In this document: positions 54,720 to 63,491 of the stretch, one piece after another
Position numbering within the stretch: position 1 is the first letter of the stretch
Layout: every line of letters starts with the position of its first letter
Assembly: GCF_001298675.1 (NCBI RefSeq)
Contig: NZ_CYIG01000002.1
Coordinates: 1-64,000, forward strand
From: Paenacidovorax caeni
GTDB lineage: Bacteria > Pseudomonadota > Gammaproteobacteria > Burkholderiales > Burkholderiaceae_C
DNA length: 64,000 bases
Reading direction: 5' to 3'
Program-made: the position numbers and the translations under genes
Notes under the pieces: generated by a model
Told to the model about the DNA's origin: nothing
Databases searched by the model: none
What the model saw: the letters and a program-made list of their open reading frames with translations, nothing else

Positions 54720-55199
54720 TCAGACGCGCGCAATGGTGTTGGTACGACGAATCTTCTGCTGCAACTGCAGAATGCCGTAAATCAGGGCCTCCGCCGTGGG
54801 CGGGCAGCCGGGCACGTAGACATCCACCGGCACCACGCGGTCACAGCCGCGCACAACGGAATAGCTGTAGTGGTAGTAGCCGCCGCCATTGGCACACGAC
54901 CCCATGGACAGAACCCAGCGCGGCTCGGACATCTGGTCGTACACCTTGCGCAAGGCAGGCGCCATCTTGTTGCACAGCGTACCAGCCACGATCATCAGAT
55001 CGGACTGGCGCGGACTGGCACGGAACACCTCGGCACCGAAACGCGCCAAGTCATAGCGCGCCGAGGCCGCATGCATCATCTCGACAGCACAGCATGCCAG
55101 ACCAAAGGTCATGGGCCAGATGGAGCCGGTCTTGGCCCAGTTCACCACCGCGTCGTAGCTGGTGGTGACGAAGCCTTCCTTCATCACGCCTTCAATCAT
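54720..55199 (-). CDS. nuoB: NADH-quinone oxidoreductase subunit B
   Basis: This 159-residue subunit holds cluster N2, the last before quinone. The ligands are the tandem cysteines in [12 protein letters not shown], one in [10 protein letters not shown] and one in [10 protein letters not shown]. Length and start ([20 protein letters not shown]) are normal. It starts 24 bases after nuoA. Confidence 0.97.
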   Translation of the reverse strand: MIEGVMKEGFVTTSYDAVVNWAKTGSIWPMTFGLACCAVEMMHAASARYDLARFGAEVFRASPRQSDLMIVAGTLCNKMAPALRKVYDQMSEPRWVLSMGSCANGGGYYHYSYSVVRGCDRVVPVDVYVPGCPPTAEALIYGILQLQQKIRRTNTIARV

Positions 55200-55223
55200 C
55201 GTGTCAGTCCTTGTTGGAGCCGT

Positions 55224-55583
55224 TTATTCCCAGTCCAGCGCGCCTTTTTTCCACTCGTAGGCAAAGCCCACGACAAGAATGGCGAGGAAGATGGCAACGG
55301 CAGCAAAACCCGCCAAACCCACATCCTGCAGGGCCACAGCCCAAGGAAAGAGGAAGGCGATTTCCAGATCAAACAGAATGAAGAGGATGGCCACCAAGTA
55401 GTAGCGCACATCGAACTTCATGCGCGCATCTTCGAAAGCCTCGAAGCCGCATTCGTACGGGGAATTTTTTTCGGGATCAGGCCGATTGGGGCCAAGCACA
55501 TACCCCAGAACCAGCGGAACGACGCCAACCGCAGCGCCGACCAGGATGAACAAGAGAACGGGGAGGTACTGATCGAGGTTCAT
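55224..55583 (-). CDS. nuoA: NADH-quinone oxidoreductase subunit A
   Basis: This 119-residue, three-helix membrane subunit has the conserved [20 protein letters not shown] loop and [20 protein letters not shown]. It is the first complex I gene. The tRNA-Leu gene ends 74 bases upstream on the same strand, so the operon may be read from the secG/tRNA promoter as well as its own. Confidence 0.96.
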   Translation of the reverse strand: MNLDQYLPVLLFILVGAAVGVVPLVLGYVLGPNRPDPEKNSPYECGFEAFEDARMKFDVRYYLVAILFILFDLEIAFLFPWAVALQDVGLAGFAAVAIFLAILVVGFAYEWKKGALDWE

Positions 55584-55657
55584 CTGGGGTAATGCTCATC
55601 GCTCCCCTGCCCCGCTAGCGACCACTGCCTGGCCGGCTGGGCAGAGGTTTTTTGTAT

Positions 55658-55742
55658 TGGTGCCGTCGGCGAGACTCGAACTCGCACAGCTTTCGCCACT
55701 ACCCCCTCAAGATAGCGTGTCTACCAATTTCACCACGACGGC
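55658..55742 (-). tRNA. tRNA-Leu (anticodon GAG)
   Basis: On the minus strand the acceptor stem GCCGTCG pairs with CGACGGC and the encoded CCA is present. The D-arm reads GTGAAATTGGTAGACAC, the anticodon stem CTATC/GGTAG encloses TTGAGGG with anticodon GAG, a long variable arm follows, and the T-arm has GTTCGAGTC. The 85-base length is right for a class II tRNA. It sits between secG and nuoA on the same strand. Confidence 0.95.
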
Positions 55743-55860
55743 TGATTTATGCATCTGGATGGCATGAGGCGCCTTTTCAGGCTTTCGCTTTCCAGACAAT
55801 CCAGGATTCTACCCGGTAAAAACCCTGGAGAGCCTCTCGCGCCCCAGATTGTGGCATTTT

Positions 55861-56235
55861 TTATTTCGAGGGAATCTGCGCTGCACCCGATGCGGCCTCG
55901 ACAGGCGCCACAGGCACCGCAGCCTCCGAAGCAGGGGCCGTCACCGCCGGAATGCTGGCACCAGGGCCTTCGAGCACGCTACCCGCACCAGCGGGACGGC
56001 TGTTGCCCAGATAGGCCAACGCCAGGGTGGCAATGAAGAACACCGTGGCCAGCGCTGCCGTGCTGCGCGAGAGGAAGTTGGCGCTGCCGGAGGCACCGAA
56101 CAGACTGCCGGCGCTGCCACTGCCAAAAGCCGCCCCCATGTCGGCCCCCTTGCCGTGCTGGATAAGGATCAGGCCGATCATGCCCAGCGCCGACAGCATC
56201 TGTACGGCCAGGATCACATTCGTCAACATATTCAT
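55861..56235 (-). CDS. secG: preprotein translocase subunit SecG
   Basis: SecG is the small accessory subunit of the SecYEG channel. The 124-residue protein has two hydrophobic helices (NVILAVQMLSALGMIGLILI and AALATVFFIATLALAYLG) around the conserved QHGKGADMGAAFGSGSAGSLFGASGS. The C-terminal tail is long and rich in Ala, Pro and Val. AAGAGAAG precedes the ATG at 56235. It lies 45 bases after tpiA on the same strand. Confidence 0.93.
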   Translation of the reverse strand: MNMLTNVILAVQMLSALGMIGLILIQHGKGADMGAAFGSGSAGSLFGASGSANFLSRSTAALATVFFIATLALAYLGNSRPAGAGSVLEGPGASIPAVTAPASEAAVPVAPVEAASGAAQIPSK

Positions 56236-56280
56236 TGCTTCTCTTCTTTCCTAAAGGGTTTGAGCATTGGCGCCGCGCAC

Positions 56281-57030
56281 TCAGCGGGCGGCCGCGATGA
56301 TTTGCAAAAAGTCAGCCGCCTTGAGCGACGCACCGCCCACCAGACCACCGTCGATGTCAGGCTGCGACAGCAGTTGCGCCGCATTCGCAGCATTCATGCT
56401 GCCGCCGTAAAGCAGCCGGATGCGGTCGGCCTGCGTGCTGGCGGCCGCCAGCTGCCCACGCAGCACGGCATGCACCTGCTGTGCCTGCTCAGGCGTGGCC
56501 GTACGGCCCGTGCCGATGGCCCAGACGGGCTCGTAAGCCACGACGATTTCGCTGATGCAGTGGCCGTTGAGGTGAATCACCGCCGCCAACTGGCGCTTGA
56601 CCACGGCCTCGGTTTCGCCCGCCTCGCGCTGCGCCAGCGTCTCGCCCACGCACACGATGGGCGTAATGCCTGCCGCCAGCGCACGCTGGGCCTTCGCCGC
56701 TACGTCGGCGTCGGTTTCGCCGTGGTACTGGCGACGCTCCGAGTGGCCGACCAGCACGTAGCGCACGCCGAAGTCACGCAGCATGCCGGCCGAGACCTCG
56801 CCAGTGTAGGCGCCCGCCTCGTGCTGCGACACATCCTGCGCTCCGAAGTCGATAGCTGTTCCCGCTGTCAGCGCCTGGGTTTGCGCCAGATAAGGTGCAG
56901 GAACGGCCACCGCCACATCGCAGGCCGGCGCCTGCTGCGCCAGCCCTTCGCGCAAGGCGCGCAACAGCGCCTCGTTGGCGGCCAGGCCGCCGTTCATCTT
57001 CCAATTGCCAGCGATGAGTTTCTTTTTCAT
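56281..57030 (-). CDS. tpiA: triosephosphate isomerase
   Basis: The enzyme interconverts dihydroxyacetone phosphate and glyceraldehyde 3-phosphate. The 249-residue TIM barrel has AGNWKMNG (Lys), the electrophilic His in VGHSERR, the catalytic Glu in [12 protein letters not shown] and the phosphate-binding [11 protein letters not shown] and GGLVGGASL. The start at 57030 ([11 protein letters not shown]) is the family N-terminus. It is five bases downstream of the quinone oxidoreductase gene and upstream of secG. Confidence 0.97.
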   Translation of the reverse strand: MKKKLIAGNWKMNGGLAANEALLRALREGLAQQAPACDVAVAVPAPYLAQTQALTAGTAIDFGAQDVSQHEAGAYTGEVSAGMLRDFGVRYVLVGHSERRQYHGETDADVAAKAQRALAAGITPIVCVGETLAQREAGETEAVVKRQLAAVIHLNGHCISEIVVAYEPVWAIGTGRTATPEQAQQVHAVLRGQLAAASTQADRIRLLYGGSMNAANAAQLLSQPDIDGGLVGGASLKAADFLQIIAAAR

Positions 57031-57035
57031 GGTGT

Positions 57036-58028
57036 TCAGGAATTCCATGTCAAAACGATCTTGCCAATATGCTGGTTCGACTCCATCAGCGCATGGGCCT
57101 GGGCCGCATCGGCCGCCGCGAAGCAGCGGTGCACCACCGGCTTGACAGTGCCAGCGTCCAGCAGCGGCCACACACGCGCGCGCAGCGCCTGGGCAATGGC
57201 CGCCTTGAACGCCACCGTCTGCGGACGCAGCGTGGAGCCCGTGATGACCAGGCGCTTGCGCAGCACCAAAGCGGCATTGAACTCCGCCTTGACGCCGCCC
57301 TGCACCGCGATGATGACCAGGCGCCCGTCGTCGGCCAGGCTTTCCACCTCGCGCGCCACGTAGCTACCAGCCACCATGTCGAGCACTACATCCACGCCCC
57401 GTCCACCGGTGATGCGCCGAACCTCTTCGACGAAATCCTGCGACGGATAGTGGATGGCGTGGTGCGCGCCGAGCTGCACGCAGGCCGCGCATTTCTCCAC
57501 GCTGCCCGCCGTGGTGATCACCGTGGCCCCCAGGGCACGCGCAAGCTGGATGGCGGTCACGCCAATGCCGCTGCTGCCACCCTGAACCAGCAAGGTCTCC
57601 CCGGGCTGCAGGCGCGCACGGTCAAAAACATTGCTCCACACGGTGAAAAAGGTCTCGGGCAGCGAGGCCGCCTCGACATCGCTCAGCCCCTGGGGCACTG
57701 GCAGGCACTGCGCCACCGGGGCAACGCAATACTCCGCATAGCCGCCGCCCGCCACGAGCGCGCACACGCGATCACCACGCCGCAGGCCCGCCTGCGCCAG
57801 GGCCTCGTCGTCGCCTTCGTCAATGACGCCAGCGACTTCCAGGCCAGGCACGTCAGAGGCACCCGGCGGTGGCGCGTAATGGCCCTTGCGCTGTAGCACA
57901 TCGGGCCGGTTCACCCCCGAGGCCGCGACGCGGATGCGCAGCTCGCCCGCACCCGGCACGGGCACAGGCCGCTGCCCCAGGCGCAACACCTCGGGCGCAC
58001 CGAACGATGTGATTTCTACAACGCGCAT
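57036..58028 (-). CDS. NAD(P)H quinone oxidoreductase, PIG3 (MDR) family
   Basis: This is a 330-residue medium-chain reductase without zinc ligands. The N-terminal half starts [20 protein letters not shown] and contains [21 protein letters not shown]. The cofactor fold is marked by [20 protein letters not shown], a G-rich loop favouring [13 protein letters not shown] and the late NQHIGKIVL are typical of the PIG3/TP53I3 branch. It probably reduces quinones. It heads a run with tpiA and secG; a dispersed repeat lies in its upstream gap. Confidence 0.9.
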   Translation of the reverse strand: MRVVEITSFGAPEVLRLGQRPVPVPGAGELRIRVAASGVNRPDVLQRKGHYAPPPGASDVPGLEVAGVIDEGDDEALAQAGLRRGDRVCALVAGGGYAEYCVAPVAQCLPVPQGLSDVEAASLPETFFTVWSNVFDRARLQPGETLLVQGGSSGIGVTAIQLARALGATVITTAGSVEKCAACVQLGAHHAIHYPSQDFVEEVRRITGGRGVDVVLDMVAGSYVAREVESLADDGRLVIIAVQGGVKAEFNAALVLRKRLVITGSTLRPQTVAFKAAIAQALRARVWPLLDAGTVKPVVHRCFAAADAAQAHALMESNQHIGKIVLTWNS

Positions 58029-58060
58029 GGCTGGGAAAAAAATGCCAAGTCAATCCAGCG

Positions 58061-58117
58061 AAAAAGCCGCCAGCGCATGTACAGCAAGCGCTAGCAGCTC
58101 TCATTTAAATAGCAACC
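58061..58117 (+). repeat. dispersed repeat copy between the pnp 3' end and the oxidoreductase gene
   Basis: It shows AGCCGCCAGCGCATGTAC, then AAGCGCTAGCAGCTC and ATTTAAATAGCAACC. It lies 30 bases past the pnp stop and about 30 bases upstream of the oxidoreductase start; both genes are on the minus strand. Confidence 0.75.
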
Positions 58118-58148
58118 CCGCGCTGCGGGGCCGCTTGCCACCAGGCGC

Positions 58149-60383
58149 TTATTCCTGGGCTGGCTGCTCCTGCTCGCCACCGCGCTCGGCGCGGTTTTCA
58201 CGCGGCTCGCGCGGCTCGCGGTATTCGCGCGGCTGGCGCGGTGCACGCGGCTCGCGGTATTCGCGCGGCTCGCGCTCGGGCAGGCCGGCGGGACGCTCGG
58301 TCAGCGCCTTCATCGACAGCTTGACGCGGCCCTTGTCGTCGGTCTCGAGCACCTTGACCTTGACGACCTGGCCTTCTTGCAGGTAGTCAGTGACCTTTTC
58401 CACACGCTCGTGGGCAATCTGGCTGATGTGCAGCAGGCCGTCCTTGCCGGGCAGCAGGTTCACCAGCGCGCCGAAGTCCAGGATCTTGGTCACCGGGCCT
58501 TCGTACACCTTGCCAATTTCGACCTCGGCGGTGATTTCCTCAATGCGGCGCTTGGCCTCGTCGGCCTTGGCGGAGTCGCTGGAGGCGATGGTGATGGTGC
58601 CGTCTTCCTCGATGTTGATCTGGCAGCCGGTTTCGTCGCACAGCGCGCGGATGGTGGCGCCGCCCTTGCCGATCACGTCGCGGATCTTCTCGGGGTTGAT
58701 CTTCATGGTGAAGAGCTTGGGTGCAAAGCTGGAGATTTCAGCCTTGGCCTCGCCCATGGCTTCCTGCATCTTGCCCAGGATGTGCATGCGCGCTTCCTTG
58801 GCCTGGGCCAGGGCGACTTGCATGATTTCCTTGGTGATGCCCTGGATCTTGATGTCCATTTGCAGCGCAGTAATACCGTTGGTCGTGCCGGCCACCTTGA
58901 AGTCCATATCGCCCAGGTGGTCCTCATCGCCCAGGATGTCGGTCAGCACGGCAAAGCGGTTGTCTTCCTTGATCAGACCCATGGCGATGCCCGCCACGTG
59001 CGCCTTCATGGGCACGCCGGCGTCCATCATCGACAGGCAGCCGCCGCACACCGAAGCCATCGAAGAAGAACCGTTCGATTCCGTGATTTCCGACACCACG
59101 CGGATGGTGTAGGGGAATTCTTCCTTGCTCGGCAAGCAGGCCACCAGAGCACGCTTGGCCAGACGGCCGTGACCAACTTCGCGGCGCTTGGTCGAGCCCA
59201 TGCGGCCCACTTCGCCGGTGGCAAAGGGAGGCATGTTGTAGTGGAACAGGAAGCGGTCTTCAAACTCGCCAGCCAGTGCGTCAATGCGCTGCGCGTCGCG
59301 CTCGGTGCCCAGGGTAGAGACCACCAGCGCCTGCGTTTCGCCGCGCGTGAACAGGGCCGAGCCGTGGGTGCGCGGCAGCACGCTGCTGCGGATTTCGATG
59401 GGGCGCACGGTGCGCGTGTCGCGGCCGTCGATGCGCGGCTCGCCGGCCAGAATCTGGCCACGCACGATGCGCGCTTCGATGTCGAACAGCATGTTGTCCA
59501 CCTTCACGCCGTCGAACTCCACGCCCTGCTCGGTCAGCGCGGCCTTCACGGCGGCGTAGGCTTCGCGGCAGGCTTGCGTGCGCAGTTGCTTGTTGCGGTT
59601 TTGGTAGGCAGCGCGCAGCGGGCCTTCGGCCAGCTCGGTCACCTTGGCGATCAGGGTTTCGTCCTTGGCTTCAGGCTGCCAATCCCACACGGGCTTGCCC
59701 GCGTCGCGCACCAGTTCGTGGATGGCGTTGATGGCAATCTGGCTTTGCTCGTGGCCATAGACCACGGCGCCCAGCATCACGTCTTCGGGCAGTTGCAGGG
59801 CTTCGGATTCGACCATCAGCACAGCCGCTTCGGTGCCAGCCACCACCAAGTCCATCTGGCTGTTCTTGCGGGCGGTTTGGCCGGGGTTGAGCACGTATTC
59901 ACCGTTGACGTAACCCACGCGGGCCGCGCCGATCGGGCCGTTGAACGGAATGCCCGACACAGCCAGCGCTGCGCTGGTGGCGATCATGGCGGCGATGTCG
60001 GCATCCACTTCGGGGTTCAGCGAAATGGTGTGGATGACCACATGCACTTCGTTGTAGAAGCCTTCGGGAAACAGGGGGCGAATGGGGCGGTCGATCAGGC
60101 GGCTGGTCAGCGTTTCCAGCTCCGAAGGCTTGGCTTCGCGCTTGAAGAAGCTGCCGGGAATCTTGCCAGCGGCGTAGGTTTTTTCGATGTAGTCCACCGT
60201 GAGGGGGAAGAAATCCTGGCCGGGCTTGGCGGTTTTAGAGGCCACCACGGTGGCCAGCACCACGGTGTCGTCCATGTTGACCAGCACGGCACCGCTGGCT
60301 TGGCGGGCGATTTCGCCGGTTTCCATGGTGACCGTATGCTGGCCCCACTGGAAGGTCTTGGTGACTTTGTTGAACATCGTCAT
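58149..60383 (-). CDS. pnp: polynucleotide phosphorylase
   Basis: PNPase degrades RNA 3' to 5' by phosphorolysis and joins the degradosome. The 744 residues include two RNase PH domains ([39 protein letters not shown]-like block), a KH domain ([16 protein letters not shown]) and an S1 domain ([21 protein letters not shown]). It ends with an Arg/Glu/Pro-rich tail of about 45 residues built from repeated REPREYRE-like units. CAGGAGC precedes the ATG at 60383; a second ATG two codons later is possible. The leader carries two inverted repeat copies forming a long hairpin. rpsO lies upstream on the same strand, as in E. coli. Confidence 0.96.
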   Translation of the reverse strand: MTMFNKVTKTFQWGQHTVTMETGEIARQASGAVLVNMDDTVVLATVVASKTAKPGQDFFPLTVDYIEKTYAAGKIPGSFFKREAKPSELETLTSRLIDRPIRPLFPEGFYNEVHVVIHTISLNPEVDADIAAMIATSAALAVSGIPFNGPIGAARVGYVNGEYVLNPGQTARKNSQMDLVVAGTEAAVLMVESEALQLPEDVMLGAVVYGHEQSQIAINAIHELVRDAGKPVWDWQPEAKDETLIAKVTELAEGPLRAAYQNRNKQLRTQACREAYAAVKAALTEQGVEFDGVKVDNMLFDIEARIVRGQILAGEPRIDGRDTRTVRPIEIRSSVLPRTHGSALFTRGETQALVVSTLGTERDAQRIDALAGEFEDRFLFHYNMPPFATGEVGRMGSTKRREVGHGRLAKRALVACLPSKEEFPYTIRVVSEITESNGSSSMASVCGGCLSMMDAGVPMKAHVAGIAMGLIKEDNRFAVLTDILGDEDHLGDMDFKVAGTTNGITALQMDIKIQGITKEIMQVALAQAKEARMHILGKMQEAMGEAKAEISSFAPKLFTMKINPEKIRDVIGKGGATIRALCDETGCQINIEEDGTITIASSDSAKADEAKRRIEEITAEVEIGKVYEGPVTKILDFGALVNLLPGKDGLLHISQIAHERVEKVTDYLQEGQVVKVKVLETDDKGRVKLSMKALTERPAGLPEREPREYREPRAPRQPREYREPREPRENRAERGGEQEQPAQE

Positions 60384-60400
60384 ATTGGTTTGCTCCTGAA

Positions 60401-60440
60401 AAATGAGCTGCCAGCGCTCTAGCAGCTTGGTTTTGGAGAC
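60401..60440 (-). repeat. dispersed repeat copy in the pnp leader (proximal arm)
   Basis: On the minus strand it reads CCAAAACCAAGCTGCTAG then AGCGCTGGCAGCTC. AGCTGCCAGCGCT (60406-60418, plus strand) pairs perfectly with AGCGCTGGCAGCT (60469-60481). It ends about 10 bases before the pnp Shine-Dalgarno sequence. Confidence 0.75.
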
Positions 60441-60492
60441 CAAACAGACCGCGATGCCATTCCAGACAAGCGCTGGCAGCTATCAATTCAGT
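60440..60492 (+). repeat. dispersed repeat copy in the pnp leader (distal arm)
   Basis: It reads CCAAACAGACCGCGATGCC, then AAGCGCTGGCAGCTATCAA. It faces the preceding copy, giving a 13-bp perfect stem with a ~50-base loop in the rpsO-pnp intergenic region. Confidence 0.8.
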
Positions 60493-60560
60493 AGTGAACG
60501 ACAACCAACGCGGGTGTGGAATGACACAGCTTCGCTCTGCCTGGTGTTTCTCCGTGAAAG

Positions 60561-60597
60561 CAAAAAACGCCTGAGCTAGCGTGCTAACTCAGGCGTT
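60561..60597 (-). terminator. rho-independent terminator of rpsO
   Basis: AACGCCTGAG (60566-60575) pairs perfectly with CTCAGGCGTT (60588-60597), with an inner TAGC/GCTA extension. On the minus strand it is followed by TTTTTTG. It is 17 bases past the rpsO stop, before the pnp leader; readthrough to pnp is expected by analogy with E. coli. Confidence 0.9.
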
Positions 60598-60614
60598 GCG
60601 TGCATGCAGCCGGC

Positions 60615-60881
60615 TTACTTGCGCAGGCCCAGCTTGGCGATCAGCGCGGTGTAGCGGTCAGCGTCCTTGGCCTTCAGGTAGTCCAGCAGCTTGCGGCGGC
60701 GGCTCACCATGCGCAGCAGACCGCGGCGGCCGTGATGGTCCTTGGCGTGTTGCTTGAAGTGGGGCGTCAGCTCGTTGATGCGGGCCGTCAGCAGGGCCAC
60801 TTGCACTTCCGGGCTACCGGTGTCGTTTTGCGAGCGGGCGTTGGCTTTGACGACTTCGGCCTTGATGGAGGCAGCGATCAT
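60615..60881 (-). CDS. rpsO: 30S ribosomal protein S15
   Basis: This 88-residue primary 16S rRNA-binding protein has the family blocks [18 protein letters not shown] and [25 protein letters not shown]. The ATG at 60881 gives [20 protein letters not shown]; open sequence upstream is not conserved. AAGGAAA lies about seven bases upstream. It is followed by a strong terminator and then pnp. It is divergent from the suf operon. Confidence 0.97.
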   Translation of the reverse strand: MIAASIKAEVVKANARSQNDTGSPEVQVALLTARINELTPHFKQHAKDHHGRRGLLRMVSRRRKLLDYLKAKDADRYTALIAKLGLRK

Positions 60882-61111
60882 GATGTTTTCCTTGGGTATT
60901 GGATGGCCTGGGAGCCGCAGAGCGCGGCAGGCCATGGTTTTTACTTGCGCCCCGCGCTGGAACGGCGTGGAGCGTGCGTCTTGCACCATGCAAAACCTGG
61001 CAATTATAACCCGCGCCGTTTTTTGACTCCCCGGGGCAGGGCCCGGGCGCGGCGCGCAATCCCATGGCGCAGGTGCGGGCACCGCGGGAAAGGATGCGCC
61101 AGCACAAAAAG

Positions 61112-61132
61112 ATTCATACGATGTGAATATTC
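61112..61132. promoter_or_regulatory. AT-rich dyad upstream of sufB
   Basis: ATTCA (61112-61116) and TGAAT (61124-61128) form an inverted repeat with a seven-base spacer, overlapping a second palindrome GAATATTC (61125-61132). This is the only AT-rich patch in a GC-rich gap and may be the sufB promoter core or an operator. It does not match an IscR or Fur box that I recognise. Confidence 0.35.
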
Positions 61133-61149
61133 AAACCCACCGCACGGCC

Positions 61150-62631
61150 ATGTCCCAGACCACCCCTGCCGCGCCCCGTGCGCAACCGCCCCAGGATACT
61201 GCACTGGCGCAGGCGCTGCAGCGCCCCTACCAGCATGGCTTTGTCACCGACATCGAGACCGACAGCCTGCCGCCCGGGCTGGATGAAGACACCATCCGCG
61301 CCATTTCGCGCAAGAAGCACGAGCCCGACTTCCTGCTGCAGTGGCGCCTGGCGGCCTTTGCGCGCTGGCGCGGCATGGCGCCGCCGCATTGGGCGCACTT
61401 GCGCATCGCCCCCATCGACCTGCAAGCGCTGTCGTACTACGCCGCACCCAAGTCGATGCAAAACGCGCCCAAGAGCCTGGACGACGTCGATCCCAAGCTG
61501 CTGGAGACCTACGAAAAGCTCAACGTGCCGCTGCACGAGCGCGCGCGCCTGGCCGGCGTGGCGGTGGATGCGGTGTTCGACTCGGTATCGGTGGGCACCA
61601 CCTTCCGCGAACAGCTGGCCGAGGTGGGCGTGATCTTCTGCTCGTTCGCGCACGCCGTGCAGCACCACCCCGAACTGGTCGAGCGCTACCTCGGGAGCGT
61701 GGTGCCGGTGGGCGACAACTACTACGCGGCGCTGAACTCGGCCGTGTTTTCCGACGGCTCCTTCGTCTACGTGCCGCGCGGGGTGAAGTGCCCCATGGAG
61801 CTGTCGTCGTACTTCCGCATCAACACCCGCAACACCGGGCAGTTCGAGCGCACGCTGATCATCGCCGAGGAAGGCAGCTCGGTGAGCTACCTGGAGGGCT
61901 GCACCGCGCCGCAGCGTGACGAGAACCAGCTGCACGCCGCCGTGGTCGAGCTCATCGCGCACGACGACGCCTTCATCAAGTACTCCACCGTGCAGAACTG
62001 GTACCCCGGCGACGAAAACGGCGTAGGCGGCATCTACAACTTCGTCACCAAGCGTGGCCTGGCCGCCGGCAAGCGCTCGCGCATTGCCTGGACGCAGATC
62101 GAGACCGGCTCGGCCATCACCTGGAAGTACCCCAGCGTGGTGCTGCGCGGCGACGGATCCAGCGGCGAATTCCACTCCATCGCCGTGTCCAACCACTGCC
62201 AGCAGGCGGACACCGGCACCAAGATGATCCACCTGGGCCAGAACACCACCAGCCGCATCGTCTCCAAGGGCATCAGCGCGGGCCACGCGCACAACAGCTA
62301 CCGCGGCCTGGTACGCGTGAATGCCGGCGCGGCGGGCGCGCGCAACCACACGCAATGCGACTCGCTGCTCATCGGCCCGGACTGCGGCGCGCACACCTTC
62401 CCCTACATCGACACCGCGCGCGGCGACGCCGTGGTGGAGCACGAGGCCACGACCACGCGCATCTCGGAGGAACGCTTGTTCTATTGCCAGCAGCGGGGCA
62501 TCGATCCGCAGGACGCCACGGCGCTCATCGTCGGCGGCTTCTGCCAGGCGGTGCTGGAGGAGCTGCCCATGGAGTTCGCGCTGGAAGCCAAGGCGCTGCT
62601 CGCGGTGTCGCTCGAAGGCGCGGTGGGCTGA
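61150..62631 (+). CDS. sufB: Fe-S cluster assembly scaffold SufB
   Basis: SufB forms, with SufC and SufD, the scaffold on which iron-sulfur clusters are built under stress or iron shortage. The ~493-residue protein has [40 protein letters not shown], the beta-helix core ([33 protein letters not shown]) and the C-terminal GRDVIS-type region [19 protein letters not shown] with [22 protein letters not shown]. The ATG at 61150 is preferred; a GTG at 61123 overlaps an inverted repeat. No IscR-like or SufA gene is upstream; rpsO is divergent. Confidence 0.95.
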   Translation: MSQTTPAAPRAQPPQDTALAQALQRPYQHGFVTDIETDSLPPGLDEDTIRAISRKKHEPDFLLQWRLAAFARWRGMAPPHWAHLRIAPIDLQALSYYAAPKSMQNAPKSLDDVDPKLLETYEKLNVPLHERARLAGVAVDAVFDSVSVGTTFREQLAEVGVIFCSFAHAVQHHPELVERYLGSVVPVGDNYYAALNSAVFSDGSFVYVPRGVKCPMELSSYFRINTRNTGQFERTLIIAEEGSSVSYLEGCTAPQRDENQLHAAVVELIAHDDAFIKYSTVQNWYPGDENGVGGIYNFVTKRGLAAGKRSRIAWTQIETGSAITWKYPSVVLRGDGSSGEFHSIAVSNHCQQADTGTKMIHLGQNTTSRIVSKGISAGHAHNSYRGLVRVNAGAAGARNHTQCDSLLIGPDCGAHTFPYIDTARGDAVVEHEATTTRISEERLFYCQQRGIDPQDATALIVGGFCQAVLEELPMEFALEAKALLAVSLEGAVG

Positions 62632-62640
62632 CAGCGCCGC

Positions 62641-62703
62641 GATTTCAAGAAAACCGGCTCCAAGCCTTAGCTAACAAGCGCTAGCAGCTATCAAATTTGA
62701 AAG
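62641..62703 (+). repeat. full copy of the dispersed repeat between sufB and sufC
   Basis: It reads GATTTCAAGAAAACCGGCTC, CAAGCCTTAGCTAAC, then AAGCGCTAGCAGCTATCAAA. It fills the 83-base gap inside the suf operon and ends just before the sufC ribosome binding site (AAGGAC). Confidence 0.85.
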
Positions 62704-62714
62704 AAGGACCACCC

Positions 62715-63491
62715 ATGACCACCCCTTCCCCCCTGCTGCAGGTGCGCGATCTGCACGTCGCCGTGGGCGAGCGCAGCGTGCTGTGCGGCGTCTCGTGCGA
62801 CGTACCACCCGGCAGCCTTGCCGTGCTGATGGGTGCCAACGGCAGCGGCAAGAGCACGCTGGGCATGGCGCTGGCCGGGCACCCGCGCTACCGCGTCACT
62901 GGCGGACAGGCGCTGCTCGCGGACCAGGACCTGCTGGCGCTGCCCGCCCACGAACGTGCCCGCGCCGGGCTGTTCGTCTCCTTCCAGGCCCCGCCGGACG
63001 TGCCGGGCGTGAAGAACAACCTGTTCATCCGCACCGCACTCAACGCCGTGCACGAAGCGCGCGGCCAGCCGCCGCTCGATGCCTTCGACTTCCTCGCCAG
63101 CGCCAAGCAGGCTGCCGGCACCCTGGGCCTGCCTGAGACGCTGCTTGCCCGCCCGGTGAACGAAGGCTTTTCTGGCGGCGAGCGCAAGCGCAACGAGCTG
63201 CTGCAGCTGGCACTGCTGCAGCCACGCCTGGCGCTGCTCGACGAAATCGACTCCGGCCTGGACGTGGACGGCGTGCGCGCCGTGGTCGGCCTAGTACAGC
63301 GCCTGCGCGCGCAGGGCACGGCGTTCATCGTGGTCTCGCACTACCTCACGCTGATCGAGCAGCTGCAGCCCGACACCGTGCTGCGCCTGGACCAGGGCCG
63401 CATCGCCGAAACCGGGGGCCTGGAACTGGCGCGCACCATTGCCCGCGACGGCTTTGCCCGCCCGGCCACGGTGGCGGAGGCCCAGCCATGA
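62715..63491 (+). CDS. sufC: Fe-S cluster assembly ATPase SufC
   Basis: This 258-residue ABC-type ATPase drives conformational change of SufBD. It has Walker A GANGSGKSTLGMALAGHPRY, the Q-loop region FVSFQAPPDVPGVKNNLF, signature FSGGERKRNELLQLAL, Walker B LALLDEIDSGLDVDG and the H-loop VVSHYLTLIEQL. The ATG at 62715 has AAGGAC upstream. It overlaps sufD by four bases (ATGA). The GLDVDG and FSGGERKR forms are diagnostic for SufC rather than a transporter ATPase. Confidence 0.96.
   Translation: MTTPSPLLQVRDLHVAVGERSVLCGVSCDVPPGSLAVLMGANGSGKSTLGMALAGHPRYRVTGGQALLADQDLLALPAHERARAGLFVSFQAPPDVPGVKNNLFIRTALNAVHEARGQPPLDAFDFLASAKQAAGTLGLPETLLARPVNEGFSGGERKRNELLQLALLQPRLALLDEIDSGLDVDGVRAVVGLVQRLRAQGTAFIVVSHYLTLIEQLQPDTVLRLDQGRIAETGGLELARTIARDGFARPATVAEAQP

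Noticed and set aside
56850-56890. A possible repeat copy inside tpiA (GATAGCTGTTCCCGCTGTCAG).
   Set aside because: Only scattered bases match and the encoded residues fit a normal triosephosphate isomerase without any added segment.
58180-58290. Short direct repeats that could suggest a CRISPR array.
   Set aside because: They are codons of the repetitive PNPase tail, without unique spacers of constant length.
58377-60422. A long open frame on the plus strand opposite pnp.
   Set aside because: It is a by-product of GC-rich codons in pnp; the protein is His/Gln/Ala-rich with no domain, and pnp is fully conserved on the other strand. Similar long frames opposite the amino-acid transporter, the nuo genes and mutL were dropped for the same reason.
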